From Chondrus crispus (taxonomy: Eukaryota; Rhodophyta; Florideophyceae; Gigartinales; Gigartinaceae): 64,000 bases of DNA. This document shows, in pieces, positions 9,895 to 21,010 of this stretch. The DNA lies in the NCBI RefSeq assembly GCF_000350225.1, contig NW_005179222.1, positions 74,095 through 138,094 on the forward strand. Reading direction: 5' to 3'. The position numbers and the translations under genes were made by a program. Position 1 is the first letter of the stretch, and each line of letters opens with the position of its first letter. The notes under the pieces were generated by a model that was not told where the DNA came from, did no database searches, and worked only from the letters and a program-made list of their open reading frames with translations.

Positions 9895-12792
9895 ATGAGC
9901 AGTACCAATTACGCAACAGTGGATGAGCTAGAGGAAGTCATTGATCTAACTCATCCACAGACGTCCCAAAGTGAAGACCAGAGAGTCTCCTCTTTCCCTT
10001 CTGATGTTGGAACTCCTATACTGACATCGTCATGTCATGATAAGTCACAAATTACTTCGGTCATGGACGTGAAGGAGACCAAGTGGCTCCCAAAGACTTC
10101 TGTTATTGGGATTATGAGAGAGTCTGCGTCTGTCATGTACCATGTTTGTTCAAGAATGATGGCAGAGAGCCTGCAATCTCATAATTCTCTCGTTATTTCC
10201 ATGCTTGAAACAAGTGAAGATGGCGTTCTGCATGTAATCCGCGGTCAGACAAGCAGTCAGGTTTTAAATCAATTGGTTTATCGCTTCAAGGCTAACGGAA
10301 ATTGGGATGGGCGCGTTCCATTTCTGGAAAGCAGCGAAATCATGCAGAAGCGGAGATACAAGTGCCTCGGAGTGAAGCATTGTGCGCTGGTACCATCTTC
10401 ATTTAGCGGGAGAAACCATGGAAATAGTGAAACGTTTGAGCAGCTTCTTTCCGAACAGAGGGAGAGGAAGGATGGTAGCGCTTCTGCGAAGCATACCGCT
10501 AAGCGTTTGGCAAGGACTTTGTTTTTGTCGGTGCAAAAAAAAGTCAACAGTGCGGGTGGGTATTGTCAATACATCAGGACTCCAACTGCATCACAAGGAG
10601 CTCCAGGGGTAGTGCAAAAATGTCGAGGAGTCCCTAAATTAAGGAAAAACAGATCCACTGGAGAATATTTCCTTGGTTGTTCTGGTTTTCGAAAGGGAGA
10701 TGGGGATAAACGGTCTAGCATCGAAGGTTGGGCGTCGCGGAAGCACTCATCTCAATCTCTACATGCGTTGACAGATGAGGCTCTGGTTGAATTGCAAGAG
10801 ATTTTACATAGCGGGAGAGTCGCAGACTGCAGCAAAGAGGACTATATGTTCTTCCTCAGCAAGGGAAAGAGAACTGCTCAATGTCCGGATCACGGAACAT
10901 CTCTTATCGAGACTGGGGCTTGCCCTGTAAGATTAATCCTCATGCAACCGGTCGGTCAGTTGTCGTGCGATACCGCAGTCTACAAAAGAGTTGATATATT
11001 GCGAGGACTGCCTCGAGAACAAAACACAATTTGTTTTGCCTACTTTCAAGGTATACAAAACCATCCCCTGCTACCCCCGCCTGTATTCTCTTTCGCGAAA
11101 GATACTCTTATTGTTGAAGAAGCTTGCAAGTCGAGAGGAGCCCCCGCAGCCCACATCAAATTGCAGGTTCAGAAGAAACTATTGCATAGATTTGGAGCTA
11201 GAGGTTCCGGGGTTTCTGTAAGTGACCACAGAATTTACGATATCTGCACGGCAATGCAATCTGGCGCAAAAGAAAGAGAAAGCATTGGAACTTTGTTTGA
11301 AATGGCAGCGGATGAGAGAAACGAATATGTGAGAGAAGCCAGAACTGTGGAAAAAGGAGGAGCGGTGGTTCTTTTAGCAACTAATTCAATGATCGCAAAA
11401 GGAGCGAAGTCATCTAGCTTTGCCGGAGATGCGACCTTCAAGACATTGGAAAATGACGTTTCTATGGTGAAGGTTGTCACGTCGACAAAAGAAAGTTTCA
11501 AGCCATTTCGATTGTCGGCTAAAGTTTCGTGGTATTTATACAATGTTGTAGCACAAGCTCATCCCGGCCTATCAGGAACGAAGGGAATTGTCGTCGCCAG
11601 ATTCATGATGAACCGACTTACGCGTGATTCGTACTGTATGGGATGGAAACTGTTCCTGGATCACATGCAGACATACTGGAGAAGAGCTGTGAGTGCGCCG
11701 CAAAGTTTATGCTTAATACGCGTACCATACGTGTTCAATGTAGACCAATGCGGGATCCGGTGCATCGAAATCAGGTCAATAACTACTGACTTCGATGCCG
11801 CCGAAATAGAAGGAATTGCCCTGGCCCTTCAATCGACAATCGGAGGTTCAGCACGTATGCATGTGGAGAACATCATGATTGGCTGTACTGTTCATTTTGA
11901 CAGGGATGCAAGGCGACGAGCGGCCCGACTACCGGTGAATATCAGAGATGTGTTCTATAGAACGATGATGAAAGTGCGCAACTGCAGAAGCGTTATGGAG
12001 GCAAACGAGGCTCTGGACTACGTCAGATCGCTGGACAGGTCTTGGGCAGATTGGGTACTAAAATACCCCTTCAAGACGTTGGCAATTACAGCGTTTTCAA
12101 ATATGGCTGATCAAAATTTCCGCACTGGATTTCAGGACACAAACATCGTTGAGAGCCAGAATAGGAGAGGACATCACATCTGTGGCGTGCAGATTAATCC
12201 AGCCATTGCCGCCAAACGACTCGAAGATCTCGACAACATTTCAGTCGAGGAATCGCTTGGATTGGATAGCGGGGTTGGCGCGTACAACATCCTTCGCAAG
12301 CGACAGCGGTTTGACTCTTTGGTTGCCCCATCTGGATCGGGATCTCCGCAGAAAAAACAGAAGAGATCCAAGTTTCTCGGTAATATCCCAGGCAGTTCCG
12401 AAAGAAAAATTAAAGCCTCCGTATCTCGTTCAGACACGAAGCATAAAAGTCGGAACACAATGAAGGGAGACTTGTTGGAAATGAAAATGATTCAGAAGAA
12501 TGTAGCTGAGGCAATGAACGAAATTGTCGAAGAAGCTTCAGCTGTACAGATGGAAAAGCTTACCGATCTGACAATGAAAGTTGAAAATGCGTTATCAGCA
12601 TTTGATGCCCGAATTGAGATTCTGAGTTGCCTGAAGGAAGTAACACAGGATCTTCTCCTGCGCAAAGTTATCTCGACGTTGTTCTTGAAAATTAAAACGA
12701 GTGGCGACGATATCAAGAATGCTCAAGGCTTGGAAAAGAATGATTCTGCCGTAAACTGTATTGATGTTGATGCTTCTGATAGAGATCTCTGA
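9895..12792 (+). CDS. Mutator-like (MULE) DDE transposase
   Basis: 965 codons from the ATG at 9,895. The frame extends upstream to 9,820, but only from a TTG. A zinc-ribbon-like stretch CRGVPKLRKNRSTGEYFLGC (residues 243-262) resembles GRF/topoisomerase ribbons. The DDE core follows: GDATFK (Asp 512), ITTDFDAAE (Asp 632) and TNIVESQNRRG (Glu 753), with a GCTVHFDRDARRRAA block between the second and third acidic residues as in MULEs (C-x-x-H motif). The tail is basic and then coiled-coil-like. The frame is uninterrupted, unlike its neighbours, so the protein could be active. Repeat arrays of the same orientation lie on both sides (8,310-9,370 and 13,103-13,290). It may be the transposase that moves the elements defined by those arrays. 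Confidence 0.75.
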   Translation: MSSTNYATVDELEEVIDLTHPQTSQSEDQRVSSFPSDVGTPILTSSCHDKSQITSVMDVKETKWLPKTSVIGIMRESASVMYHVCSRMMAESLQSHNSLVISMLETSEDGVLHVIRGQTSSQVLNQLVYRFKANGNWDGRVPFLESSEIMQKRRYKCLGVKHCALVPSSFSGRNHGNSETFEQLLSEQRERKDGSASAKHTAKRLARTLFLSVQKKVNSAGGYCQYIRTPTASQGAPGVVQKCRGVPKLRKNRSTGEYFLGCSGFRKGDGDKRSSIEGWASRKHSSQSLHALTDEALVELQEILHSGRVADCSKEDYMFFLSKGKRTAQCPDHGTSLIETGACPVRLILMQPVGQLSCDTAVYKRVDILRGLPREQNTICFAYFQGIQNHPLLPPPVFSFAKDTLIVEEACKSRGAPAAHIKLQVQKKLLHRFGARGSGVSVSDHRIYDICTAMQSGAKERESIGTLFEMAADERNEYVREARTVEKGGAVVLLATNSMIAKGAKSSSFAGDATFKTLENDVSMVKVVTSTKESFKPFRLSAKVSWYLYNVVAQAHPGLSGTKGIVVARFMMNRLTRDSYCMGWKLFLDHMQTYWRRAVSAPQSLCLIRVPYVFNVDQCGIRCIEIRSITTDFDAAEIEGIALALQSTIGGSARMHVENIMIGCTVHFDRDARRRAARLPVNIRDVFYRTMMKVRNCRSVMEANEALDYVRSLDRSWADWVLKYPFKTLAITAFSNMADQNFRTGFQDTNIVESQNRRGHHICGVQINPAIAAKRLEDLDNISVEESLGLDSGVGAYNILRKRQRFDSLVAPSGSGSPQKKQKRSKFLGNIPGSSERKIKASVSRSDTKHKSRNTMKGDLLEMKMIQKNVAEAMNEIVEEASAVQMEKLTDLTMKVENALSAFDARIEILSCLKEVTQDLLLRKVISTLFLKIKTSGDDIKNAQGLEKNDSAVNCIDVDASDRDL

Positions 12793-13102
12793 GTAGGCAC
12801 GAAAGTAAAATGGTATCGAGACTTATGTGTTGAAGCTATCTGTGCTATCCTATTGAGTCCCATATTTCTTCTGAAGATCACCCAGCGACCTACGGACTTT
12901 GAAAAAGCGTATAGTCCTGTTAAAAGACTGACTAAACTACCACTTCGAGTATGGAACGCCCTGTTTCATGGCTCCTATACTCATGAATTGAGTAAGCCAC
13001 CTGTTTTCAGGGTCGATGTTTGCATTTGTCCTTTGCTGAGGTGGTTAATGTTAAGTGAGCAGCAGGCAAATGTTAACTTGTTTACGGAATATGTAGTGTC
13101 AA
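12793..13102. other. 3' flank of MULE gene
   Basis: No gene with family support. The sequence leads into the third hairpin-repeat array. Confidence 0.4.
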
Positions 13103-13290
13103 CCTCATTTTGAATATTGAATACCTTTTCTTGGGGGTTCGAAACTCATTATGAGTTTCGAACCCCTTTTTTTGGTATTCGAAACTCATAATGAGTTTCG
13201 AATACCTTTTTGTGGGGGTTCGAAACTCATAATGAGTTTTGGGTCCCTTTTCGGCCTTCCAAATCTCATAATGAGTTTTGGGTCCTTTTT
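13103..13290 (-). repeat. third hairpin-repeat array (short)
   Basis: Four or five degenerate units containing TTCGAAACTCATTATGAG and CCTTTTT runs, in the same T orientation as the array at 8,310-9,370. It lacks the GC-rich 95-bp subunit. It could be the outer end of a larger element that includes the MULE gene, or a remnant of a separate one. Confidence 0.75.
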
Positions 13291-14044
13291 AGAGTTTCAA
13301 TACACATGAAGAGAGCACAGTATGTATGTCGCCACGATCAAGCGTCTTTGCCATAGAAAAACACTCACTATCTTGAAGTCGCATTAAGTATATTAAAGTT
13401 TGCAGGATGTTGCCTTCTCATTTGCGCTTTATTACTAAGTAATTTAATCTCATTAGCGCAGCGTAATCCGTGACAGCTTCACCAATGGTAGAGAACTGGA
13501 CTTTACAGATCGAACTCATGAGAATTGTTAAAACTACATCTATTTGTATGATTTACCAAGATTGTATCGATTTTTCACTACCGAAAACAGTCCAGTTTAT
13601 ATCATCCAGAAGATCAAGTGCGGCACATAGGTAATATTGAGTGTCCATGCGCATGCAGCAGTGGAAATGGTATTCTCATATTGATTTGCCCAGTAGCGGG
13701 AACATGTTTACTAGAAAATTAGACGGGTGGTCAATGTTTACCCAGTGGCAAGTAAATGTTTACTAGAAAATTAGACGGGTGGTCAATGTTTACCCAGTGG
13801 CAAGTAAATGTTTACTTGTTGATCGGGGGTCAATGTTTACCCCGTGGAAAGTAAATGTTTACTTGTTGACGGATATTTGGACTGGACAGGCGGAGTGCTG
13901 TGATAGGTTGCATACTTTGAGTTTTTCAAGAAATTCAATGGCTTCCTTTGCCCCTACTGTAATTGAGTTTATTGAGAATTGTATTAAAATCACGGTGCAT
14001 ATCGCGTATGATAAAAAACTTTATTTACAACCAGGGAGAACCCG
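13291..14044. other. AT-rich spacer before duplicated segment
   Basis: Gene-free AT-rich sequence. Its only clear structure is the 52-bp tandem repeat at 13,703-13,870. Confidence 0.5.
13703..13870 (+). repeat. 52-bp tandem repeat
   Basis: Units begin at about 13,704 and 13,756 (period 52) and contain ATGTTTACTAGAAAATTAG followed by GGTCAATGTTTACCCAGTGG. Two shorter related units follow from about 13,807, ending in TACTTGTTGA. The word AAATGTTTAC occurs in direct orientation in each unit, and a relative of it lies at about 13,066. Confidence 0.85.
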
Positions 14045-15535
14045 CCCTAAAACATGAAAAGAATCATGAAACGGTCGTTATTTTCCATTTGCCCACAAAC
14101 TCGCTGGACGTATAGTAAACCTGAGTTTGAAAAATCCCACCACCAGTTTTGCGGACTGACCTCCAGCAAGGTACCTGCCCGCAACAAACGCAAGTCTGGT
14201 ACATCGTTGTGCCGTCCGACGGATCACGTGCACCCGGGCCAATACTCGCCGAAGCGAATATTGTAGCTCGCCACAAGGATAGAATAGTTCTCAGTCGAAA
14301 GGGCGATGTGTTTCGTCTTCTTGACGGCCTGAGGGGGGCCGTTTAGAGAGGACCGCTTTTTAGAAGCTTCTACCTGTCTGTCTTCTGCGATTGCTTTAGC
14401 GGCATATGTGGCAGATCTTGTGGTGCTTCGATCCGTTGATAGACTCTGGATAGATGAAGTGATAGGGGCGTCCATGACGCAAACCGGTACGAACCGTGCA
14501 GTATGAGACTCGTTTGTGCTGATGAGAGAGCGGAAACCCCACTTCGTTTTCCTTCAAGACGGGTCGATCCGGCACTGCCGTACAGTAATCAGGCGGATGT
14601 GAAACCCCGTGGAAAACTCACATGTCCCGAGTTTTCGGTATGCTGTGAGTTTTGCAAAACTCGTTGTCTACCGGCTGAGGAGACATACGCACCGTGACAG
14701 CGGGGACAAACGAGGGCAAACTCAAAAGGGCTTGGTGGGGTTGAGCACAGTGCAAAAATTGCGGATGTCTGCACTACTGCCGAAAATGTCTGCACCACAG
14801 TGCAGACAATAAGCAATTCAACAATTTTACTCGAACCCACTGTAATTAGGATGGCTGACAGTCGCGGTAGCAGCCGGGAGACAAGCATATTGTCTCCTGG
14901 CTTACATCGTGCGGACACGCTGCCTCGTGCTGCGATATGATGCCCTCGGGAAGCCTCGGTGCTCATATCTGCACTCGGAGCGTGTCTGCACTCGTAGCCA
15001 GTAGACAACCCCTACTTGTCTGAAAATTTTGCAATCAGAAAATCCGAGCAAACTCGCGGCCAAAACACGTGTCTTCGCGACTTTACGGACAACGTTAGAA
15101 CATCCGAGCAAACTCGTGGCCAAAACACGTGTTTTCGCGACTTTACGGGCAACGTTATTGATTTATCTAACTTTACTGTGTTGACGTCCCACCCAACCAA
15201 CTTGGAGGAAAGTGTTGTATGCTTAGGGGAACGAGAGATGGGAAAGTGGTGTAAGGTGAGGGCTCGGGGAGAAGGATTGGGAATTGTGTAAAGTGAGGGT
15301 TGGTCGTGTAGTGCCCCCCTTTTTATTCATCTCTGCGCGTGCGCTCATATATTACCGGCAGCGCAGCCTCCACTCCGAGGTAACAGTACATGCCTTAATT
15401 TAGCAAATCGGATAAATTTGACATGTCGAAAATTTGATCGTCAGCCCAGCATTTCCCGCGAACCCCGACACCGAAACACTATTCTCTTAACACAACTTCG
15501 TCTTTCTCAAAATATAGTCCCCTATTCCACGATTT
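14045..15535. other. 5' region of the duplicated DNA-transposon unit
   Basis: No complete gene is seen. Minus-strand frames at 14,064-14,276 and 14,224-14,475 are Cys- and Lys/Arg-containing remnants that could be the tail of another transposase, but I cannot assign them. A hairpin GGAGACAA/TTGTCTCC lies at about 14,876-14,898 and a 60-bp tandem pair at 15,042-15,161. ATATTA and a short GC-rich stretch before 15,380 may be promoter for the pogo gene. Confidence 0.4.
15042..15161 (+). repeat. 60-bp tandem pair
   Basis: Two adjacent 60-bp units (15,042-15,101 and 15,102-15,161) containing ATCCGAGCAAACTCG and CCAAAACACGTG and ending in CAACGTTA. They differ at only a handful of positions. The same pair is at 54,461-54,580 in the second copy. 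Confidence 0.9.
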
Positions 15536-17154
15536 ATGGCAATGGACAAAGGCCAAACTCCCCTGCGATTCAAAAATTGGCGCCTTTTCGTGACACACGA
15601 CACTATATATCCTTCTATTTGCAAAGAACTGCAAAGAACCGCCACCTCTTCAACGATGGACTCCGAAACGTTTCGTCTTCGGGAAGCGGTTGTCGATCGG
15701 AAGACAGAGTCCCCTACCCCTTACAAGTCTCTAGCAATCAAGCACAAGGTTTCCGTCTCGAAGATTAGAACGGCGTTCCGTCACTGGTGCGCTAATGCCC
15801 CGAATTCTCAACCACAATCGCCTGCTGACATCCATATCCTCCTAGTTTCCCCTGGAAGGCCACACGCAATACCAGAACGACACGAACTTTTGCTCGCTGA
15901 AGCAGCATCTTACTATGTGGAAAACAATACGCCACTGACAAGAAACGGCGTCATGGACCTTATTGTACAATTCCGAGAAATGCTTGCTCCGGCAGAACAA
16001 AGTCAATTTAAATTCAAACACGACAGACCTTCTCAAAAATTCATCAATAACTTCATGCAAGGAACGGATTGAGGTACCATCACGTAAGGCAGGTTGAGAG
16101 TCGGCGGTTGGATGCACTCTCTCCTCTCAATGTCACGGCACACATATCTAGAGTGCGTGCTGCTATGACTCGGTTTAATATTTCATCTCCTGCTCAAGTG
16201 TTCGATATGGATCAGTCTGGAATGTCGTTGGCCAAAATTGTAGGTCGCTCTCTTCGCAAGGGCGTTAGAAGACAGAACGTAGTTCTGCTACAAAAAACAG
16301 TTCGCATAAAGGGTGCACCTGATAGAGTTACTATAATGCCAATCGTGTCAGATGGCAAGCCATACAAGCCGGTTATCATCTTCCCAGGGCAGAGACTACA
16401 CTACCGAACGATTAGAGGAAAAACGGAAACCCTGCACTCCGTACTGATGGATTGCTACCTGTTTTATCGTCCGATGCCAGGAGCCGACTCTTCAATAATT
16501 TTTAATTGGGCTGCCAAGTTTGTGGAGGAAACAGCTGTGCTTCGTCAAGGAGGTAAGTGGCTGCTACTCGTTCTGGATAGGTATTCTGCGCATGTCCAGT
16601 ATCGTTTTTTAAGCTTAATGAAACAGAACAGGATCCTAGTTATTGCTCTTCCTGCACACACATCCCATGAACTCCAGCCGCTCGATGTGTCTGTGTTCGG
16701 GGCCTACAAATCCTACTTGCAAGCTGAGTTGCATCGTTCTGTTCGTGCAAACTCAACGCTCAATGCCTTTACTGTTGCGTCATGTATTCATAACGCGTAC
16801 TTGAAGTCATTTGTACGCCCGAGAATTCAGGTGGGTTATTCTAAGTACGGGCTCTGGAGCGAGGGAAAAAGCGGAACAGATATAAACGCGCTTTCCAGAC
16901 TTTTTAAAATTGGTGACGAGGTTACTGTAGAGAAACTTATTTTTGCTTTCAACAAAATCCAGCGATCTTTACTTAGGGATGCAGACGAGGAGGAGGAAGG
17001 GCGCGTCAGGATCAGTACAGCAAATGGAGCTCATTTGACAAGCGAACTTGTTTTGCAAGCTCTCAAGGAAGGGAAGAAAAACGAGCACAAAACGAGGGAA
17101 GGAGAACTAAAAGCAGAGCACAAGGTGAGGGTTCGGCAGCGAGGGCTGAGTTGA
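15536..17154 (+). pseudogene. pogo-like DDE transposase, copy 1
   Basis: Starts at the ATG at 15,536. The N-terminal half (to 16,072) contains a helix-turn-helix-like YKSLAIKHKVSVSKIRTAFR and a second basic helical region, as in pogo/CENP-B-type proteins. A one-base deletion relative to the other copy, near 16,050, shifts the frame. The catalytic half continues at 16,069-17,154 with VFDMDQSGMS (first Asp), LLLVLDRYSAHV (second Asp) and LPAHTSHELQPLDVSVFGAY (third Asp), the DDE_1 pattern of Tigger/pogo elements. The enzyme would cut and paste at TA sites. It is convergent with the piggyBac/YqaJ gene. The second copy (54,955) is broken at other places. Confidence 0.8.
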
Positions 17155-17189
17155 CAGTTGCAATGCGGAGATATGCCGCCCTTGCTGAT

Positions 17190-17365
17190 GAGCGCTCTAT
17201 TTCAGTGACGCCACTCATGGCAAGAGTGAAACACTCAGCGTGATCATCACTCAACATCACCTGTTCAACACAGGGCAGTGACATCACTCATGGCCAGAGT
17301 TCATCTCTCATAGTGATCATTACCCAAATGATAAGTGATCATCACTCAGTGAGACCCATTCCCCG
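17190..17365. repeat. AGTGAT/ATCACT word cluster, left
   Basis: About ten direct and inverted copies of AGTGAT, ATCACT and CACTCA, including GTGATCATCACTCA twice. A similar cluster lies at 43,170-43,400, beyond the other end of the split piggyBac/YqaJ gene, and a copy of this one lies at 56,630-56,790. The pair may be the subterminal regions of that transposon. Confidence 0.6.
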
Positions 17366-17714
17366 AGTGACCTCCCTTGTCCTGAATAAAAATCCTGCAC
17401 GCTGCCCGATACGTCTACACATTCTGGCGTCACCATGTTCTACGTTTGGCATTGAGCAGCTTTCTCGAAACGTTGAAAGTCATAAAGTTCCATGTGCCCG
17501 CCCAGGTGCGAAGTGGCTTCGCACTGGATCAATCCAGTTTTTCACGTTCTGCTGCGGTTCTGTTGCCGTACGAGTTCACGGGGAAACTCTCCTGCATGCA
17601 TTACCGATAAAGTTTACAGACTGAGTAGATAGACATAATGGTGCTATTTGCGGACTGATACGGGCGATGCCCGCCTGCGAAAAGACGTGCAGACAGGTTA
17701 GAAGCAAATATTCT
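17366..17714. other. spacer between convergent genes
   Basis: No gene with support. Two short plus-strand frames here lack motifs. It is the common 3' flank of the pogo-like and piggyBac/YqaJ genes. Confidence 0.4.
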
Positions 17715-20205
17715 TCAAACATCTTCAGATTCTTGTCCCTGGCTGCTATGTTTGGCTCTCACTGTATACTGAAATGTACTTTTCTCTGCTTCCGTTATAG
17801 ACGCGCGAACCAATGTGTCCACGGAGTGCCACTCTTCCCAACATTTTGTACATATTGCTTGCCTACAAACTACGCACCACTTTCGCTCTCTTGGTCCATT
17901 TTTCTTTGTATAGCGCTTCCCTCTATACTTAAAAACATGAGTGTAAGAGCAAAGAGAGCAGTATGTCGCTTGTCCTTTGACAGTGCGATGTATCGGTGTT
18001 GAACTTAATCTTCGCGCTTTGTCTGTTGCTCTGTTGTATTTTTTGGCAGCTTCAGAGCCATACATTGGCTTTAAAGACATAGGTTCTGGACCATGTAGGA
18101 CTGGCGAAGAAGCGTTCTGCGACGTACGTCGCCCACTACATAACATGTAGTAGTCATTAACTTCAGCTGCAAGGCCTCTAACAAAAGCACCGAACGTCTC
18201 ACACTGCGTTATACCATAACGTAATTTGGTATATCTGGACGTACTGGTGTTGCTTGCCACATAACAACTCGTAAGTAGCCCCTTGCTTCTTGCAACTGCT
18301 AGGCGGTGTAAAATAGCCGCGTTGTTAACCTGAGAACATAAGATACGTCCAATCACGCTAACGATTGGATTCTCAGACGTGTTGGTCTTTGTCAAAGACT
18401 TCATTGCTCTACTGTACTCGTCAACGCCGCCGTTTAAAGAGTTCCAGTAAACCAGCAGTGTAGGCCTTATCATTCGAGCAGGAGGCAGAGGCATGCCTCT
18501 ATCTCGTACCAGTTTTTTGTATGCCATGCTAAGCCCGTAGAAGGATGCAAAACTGTGGAGGTCAGAAGCAAATGATGCCTGCAACATATCGTCGTATTCT
18601 TGCGGTATACTTGAAGAGGGTAATCCCACCCACTTAAATGCGGCCAACTGAATTTCTTCAAGGCAATGTTGGTATGAATTTGTCAGCAGTTGGGAGAACT
18701 GTAAAAGGACTGCATACAGAATTTTTCCAGTGCCCATGGAGCTCCCTTTTGCAACTACAAATAGAACTTGGTCTACCCCAAAAACAACTGTGTGGTGCAG
18801 ACATTGAAGTCTGTAAGGCGTGCTCGGTACCACCTCTTCAAAATAACTGTTATCTTCAGTTGACGTTCCAATATCTGCTATATGAAAAAGTCGACCGCGG
18901 CAATCAGTGAGTTGTTTTGCGTCTTCAATGGTCCGCGGAGAGGTCATGGTCTTAACCTCAATATCCGCGCAAATAATTTCATTAGAAGTTCCCAGAAGCC
19001 CGAACAGACCATCTGGACTGTCACCGAGCATGTCGTTGCCTCTTTGACATACTAGACCAAGTCTTTGATGTAGTCCACTCGCAAATGCGTGCTACCACGG
19101 TCCCCGACAAATAAAGAATTTATCGCTCCATTGTTTGCTCCTGCTTCGAGACACAGGGTGCTCGCAACAAAAGAAGGAAGAGCTTTTAGAACTTCTGTTT
19201 CATTAATAGATCCTTCCTTCATACCAGCAGTGGCAACTAAAGGCTTCATTACCCAAGACGATAATGAAGCCTTCAGCAGCTCATGTTTCACAGCCTCGGC
19301 GTCCCTCCCCATGCGTCCCTCATCATCCAACACTTCCGACCCCTGCAGAGTGTCTGTTCCAGCAAGGACAGATTGCTGAATTGAAATAATTTTGTTAACT
19401 AATTGCTGCTTTCGTAGGGATGAGGGCTGTCTCCGACCGATCTTAGCCAGCATACCCAGAAGGTCGTCTTTTCGCATATCGCTTAGCTCATCTTCCGATG
19501 CCTCCATAAATGCGGTCACAGCCCCCTGTTCGACATCTACACCAACAGATCTCATTGAGATGTTTAAAATTTCACACGTGATGCTCCATTTTAGATGCAG
19601 CAGCTGCCGAACGTCACTCACATCGTCTGGAAGTCGGGTAGTGTTTGTATCTAACTGCTTCCCCTTAGCAAAACCGAAAGGCCGGTGATGTTTCTTTCAT
19701 AATTACAAGCCGTAGCCAATAGGAAGCTATGCGACGTCCTGGACGTGAAAGCAAACGCCCGGGCTAAAAACCACCCACGGTCTTCAGACTGAAGCAACGT
19801 CAGCTGTCGTACGCGAGAAATTACTTGGTCAACTTTCCGTCGTACGCTGTATGGATCCCTGGCTGTTCGGGTCATGTCCCCAGGTGTGCGAGCTTGGTTT
19901 AGGCGTTCATAGATTGTCTGTAACTGCTCCAACTTAGCCGCATCCAGGCCGTCTCTGAAAGTGCTGCGTGGTAGTAATGTAAATCTGCTGGTTGAGAACA
20001 ATCTCTCGTTGTTGTGGTACATAGCAGCAACACGGCCACTGGCGCTCTCCCTGTAGACAGCAGCTTCTATAGTTCTCCCGCTCCGGCCTGCTATTTTTTC
20101 CTTGCCCCGTATATGGCACAGCATCCCTTCTCCGAGACAGGCATTCCTTTATGCCTCTTAGCGACAGGGCCATCCCCAAAGACATATGGGAAATCTAGAG
20201 ACCGT
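17715..20205 (-). pseudogene. piggyBac-like transposase with YqaJ nuclease, C-terminal part, copy 1
   Basis: Read on the minus strand in three main frames (20,124-19,651, 19,621-19,052 and 19,031-17,715), so broken at least twice. In order: a coiled Lys/Arg-rich stretch; a YqaJ/lambda-exonuclease-like PD-(D/E)XK signature (GSINETEV, then GDSPDGL at about 19,012, IEVKT at about 18,955, and YRLQCLHHTVVFG); then LLVYWNSLNGGVDEYSRAM (about 18,430), which matches the third catalytic block of piggyBac transposases; then NNAAILHRLAVA. It ends in a Cys-rich domain, CSLCSY to CVVCRQAICTKCWEEWH (about 17,820-17,960), typical of the piggyBac C-terminus. A chromovirus inserted at 20,206 cuts off the N-terminal part, which lies at 40,713-42,998. 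Confidence 0.65.
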
Positions 20206-20845
20206 TGTGGTATAACTACCTTCGTCTCGACCACTCGGAAACGAGGGGGGTTAGAGGTAAGGGAGCGAGCGCCGCTGGGTAACCCACGCGCGAACGCAGA
20301 CCGTACGAATGGACTCAAAAAGAGAGAAGGCTCACATGGCCGGTGACGCGCAACCGGTCGGTAGTGTTAGATCCGGACGGCCGGTCACCGGTTAGAAGCC
20401 TGAGACTAAAAGGGAAACCGGAACGGGATAGTAATTAGCCGTAAAGGGAGAGGAGGCGAGTCTGCCTTCCGTTTACTGGAACGGGGCAGGTGCCCCCGGT
20501 CTTAACCCCTAAGTGGGACACCAGGACACCTGTTCCGCTACAGTAGCTGTTACTTACTGTATACCGGCTACTGTGCTAAATTGGCTAATTTGTCCCATTA
20601 ACTACTATTTACTAGTTAGCCACCGTACGGATTATACACGTGTGCCCGTGGCCACGGTCCCGGCTAATGGTTGTGCCACGTGTTACCCGTGGCCACGCCC
20701 GCTGTTACCGGCTGTCCCACGTCGGACCCTTGGGGTACTACTGTACACGGCGGCGGGCGCGTGTACGCCTGCTCGCTACAGTAGCACCCGCCCTCCCGCG
20801 CGGTTTTCATCTCGCTGGGGGGTTGTGGTGTGGAATTGTATTACA
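20206..20845 (-). repeat. chromovirus 3' LTR (LTR A)
   Basis: Begins TGTGGTATAAC and ends ATTACA on the plus strand, so TG...CA ends on either reading. It is rich in TACTGTAC, GTGGCCACG and GGGACACCAGGACACCTG words. The matching LTRs are at 40,073-40,712 and 59,638-60,277, each 640 bp. Confidence 0.92.
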
Positions 20846-20866
20846 GACCCCCTTCCTTACTCCGCG
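20846..20866 (-). other. polypurine tract
   Basis: Directly next to the 3' LTR, the minus strand reads GGAGTAAGGAAGGGGGTC. That is the purine run expected for plus-strand priming and it fixes the element's orientation. The same tract lies beside the LTR at 60,278. Confidence 0.75.
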
Positions 20867-21010
20867 ACACGTCCCCGTCGCGGCCGATGTCTGCAATGAC
20901 CGGCTTGCAAGCGGCGCCCACCGTACGGAAAAGCCCGCGCCGACCGCGGGAACGCGGTCGGACTGCGGTCGACTCCATAGGGGAGCCTATGGAGTTTTTG
21001 GTATTTAACC

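Noticed and set aside
14045-14055. CCCTAAAAC as a telomere-like repeat
   Set aside because: It occurs once at each duplicate border and is not in tandem.
15418-15768. 116-codon frame before the pogo gene
   Set aside because: It overlaps the start of the transposase in another frame and has no motif. A shadow of the real gene.
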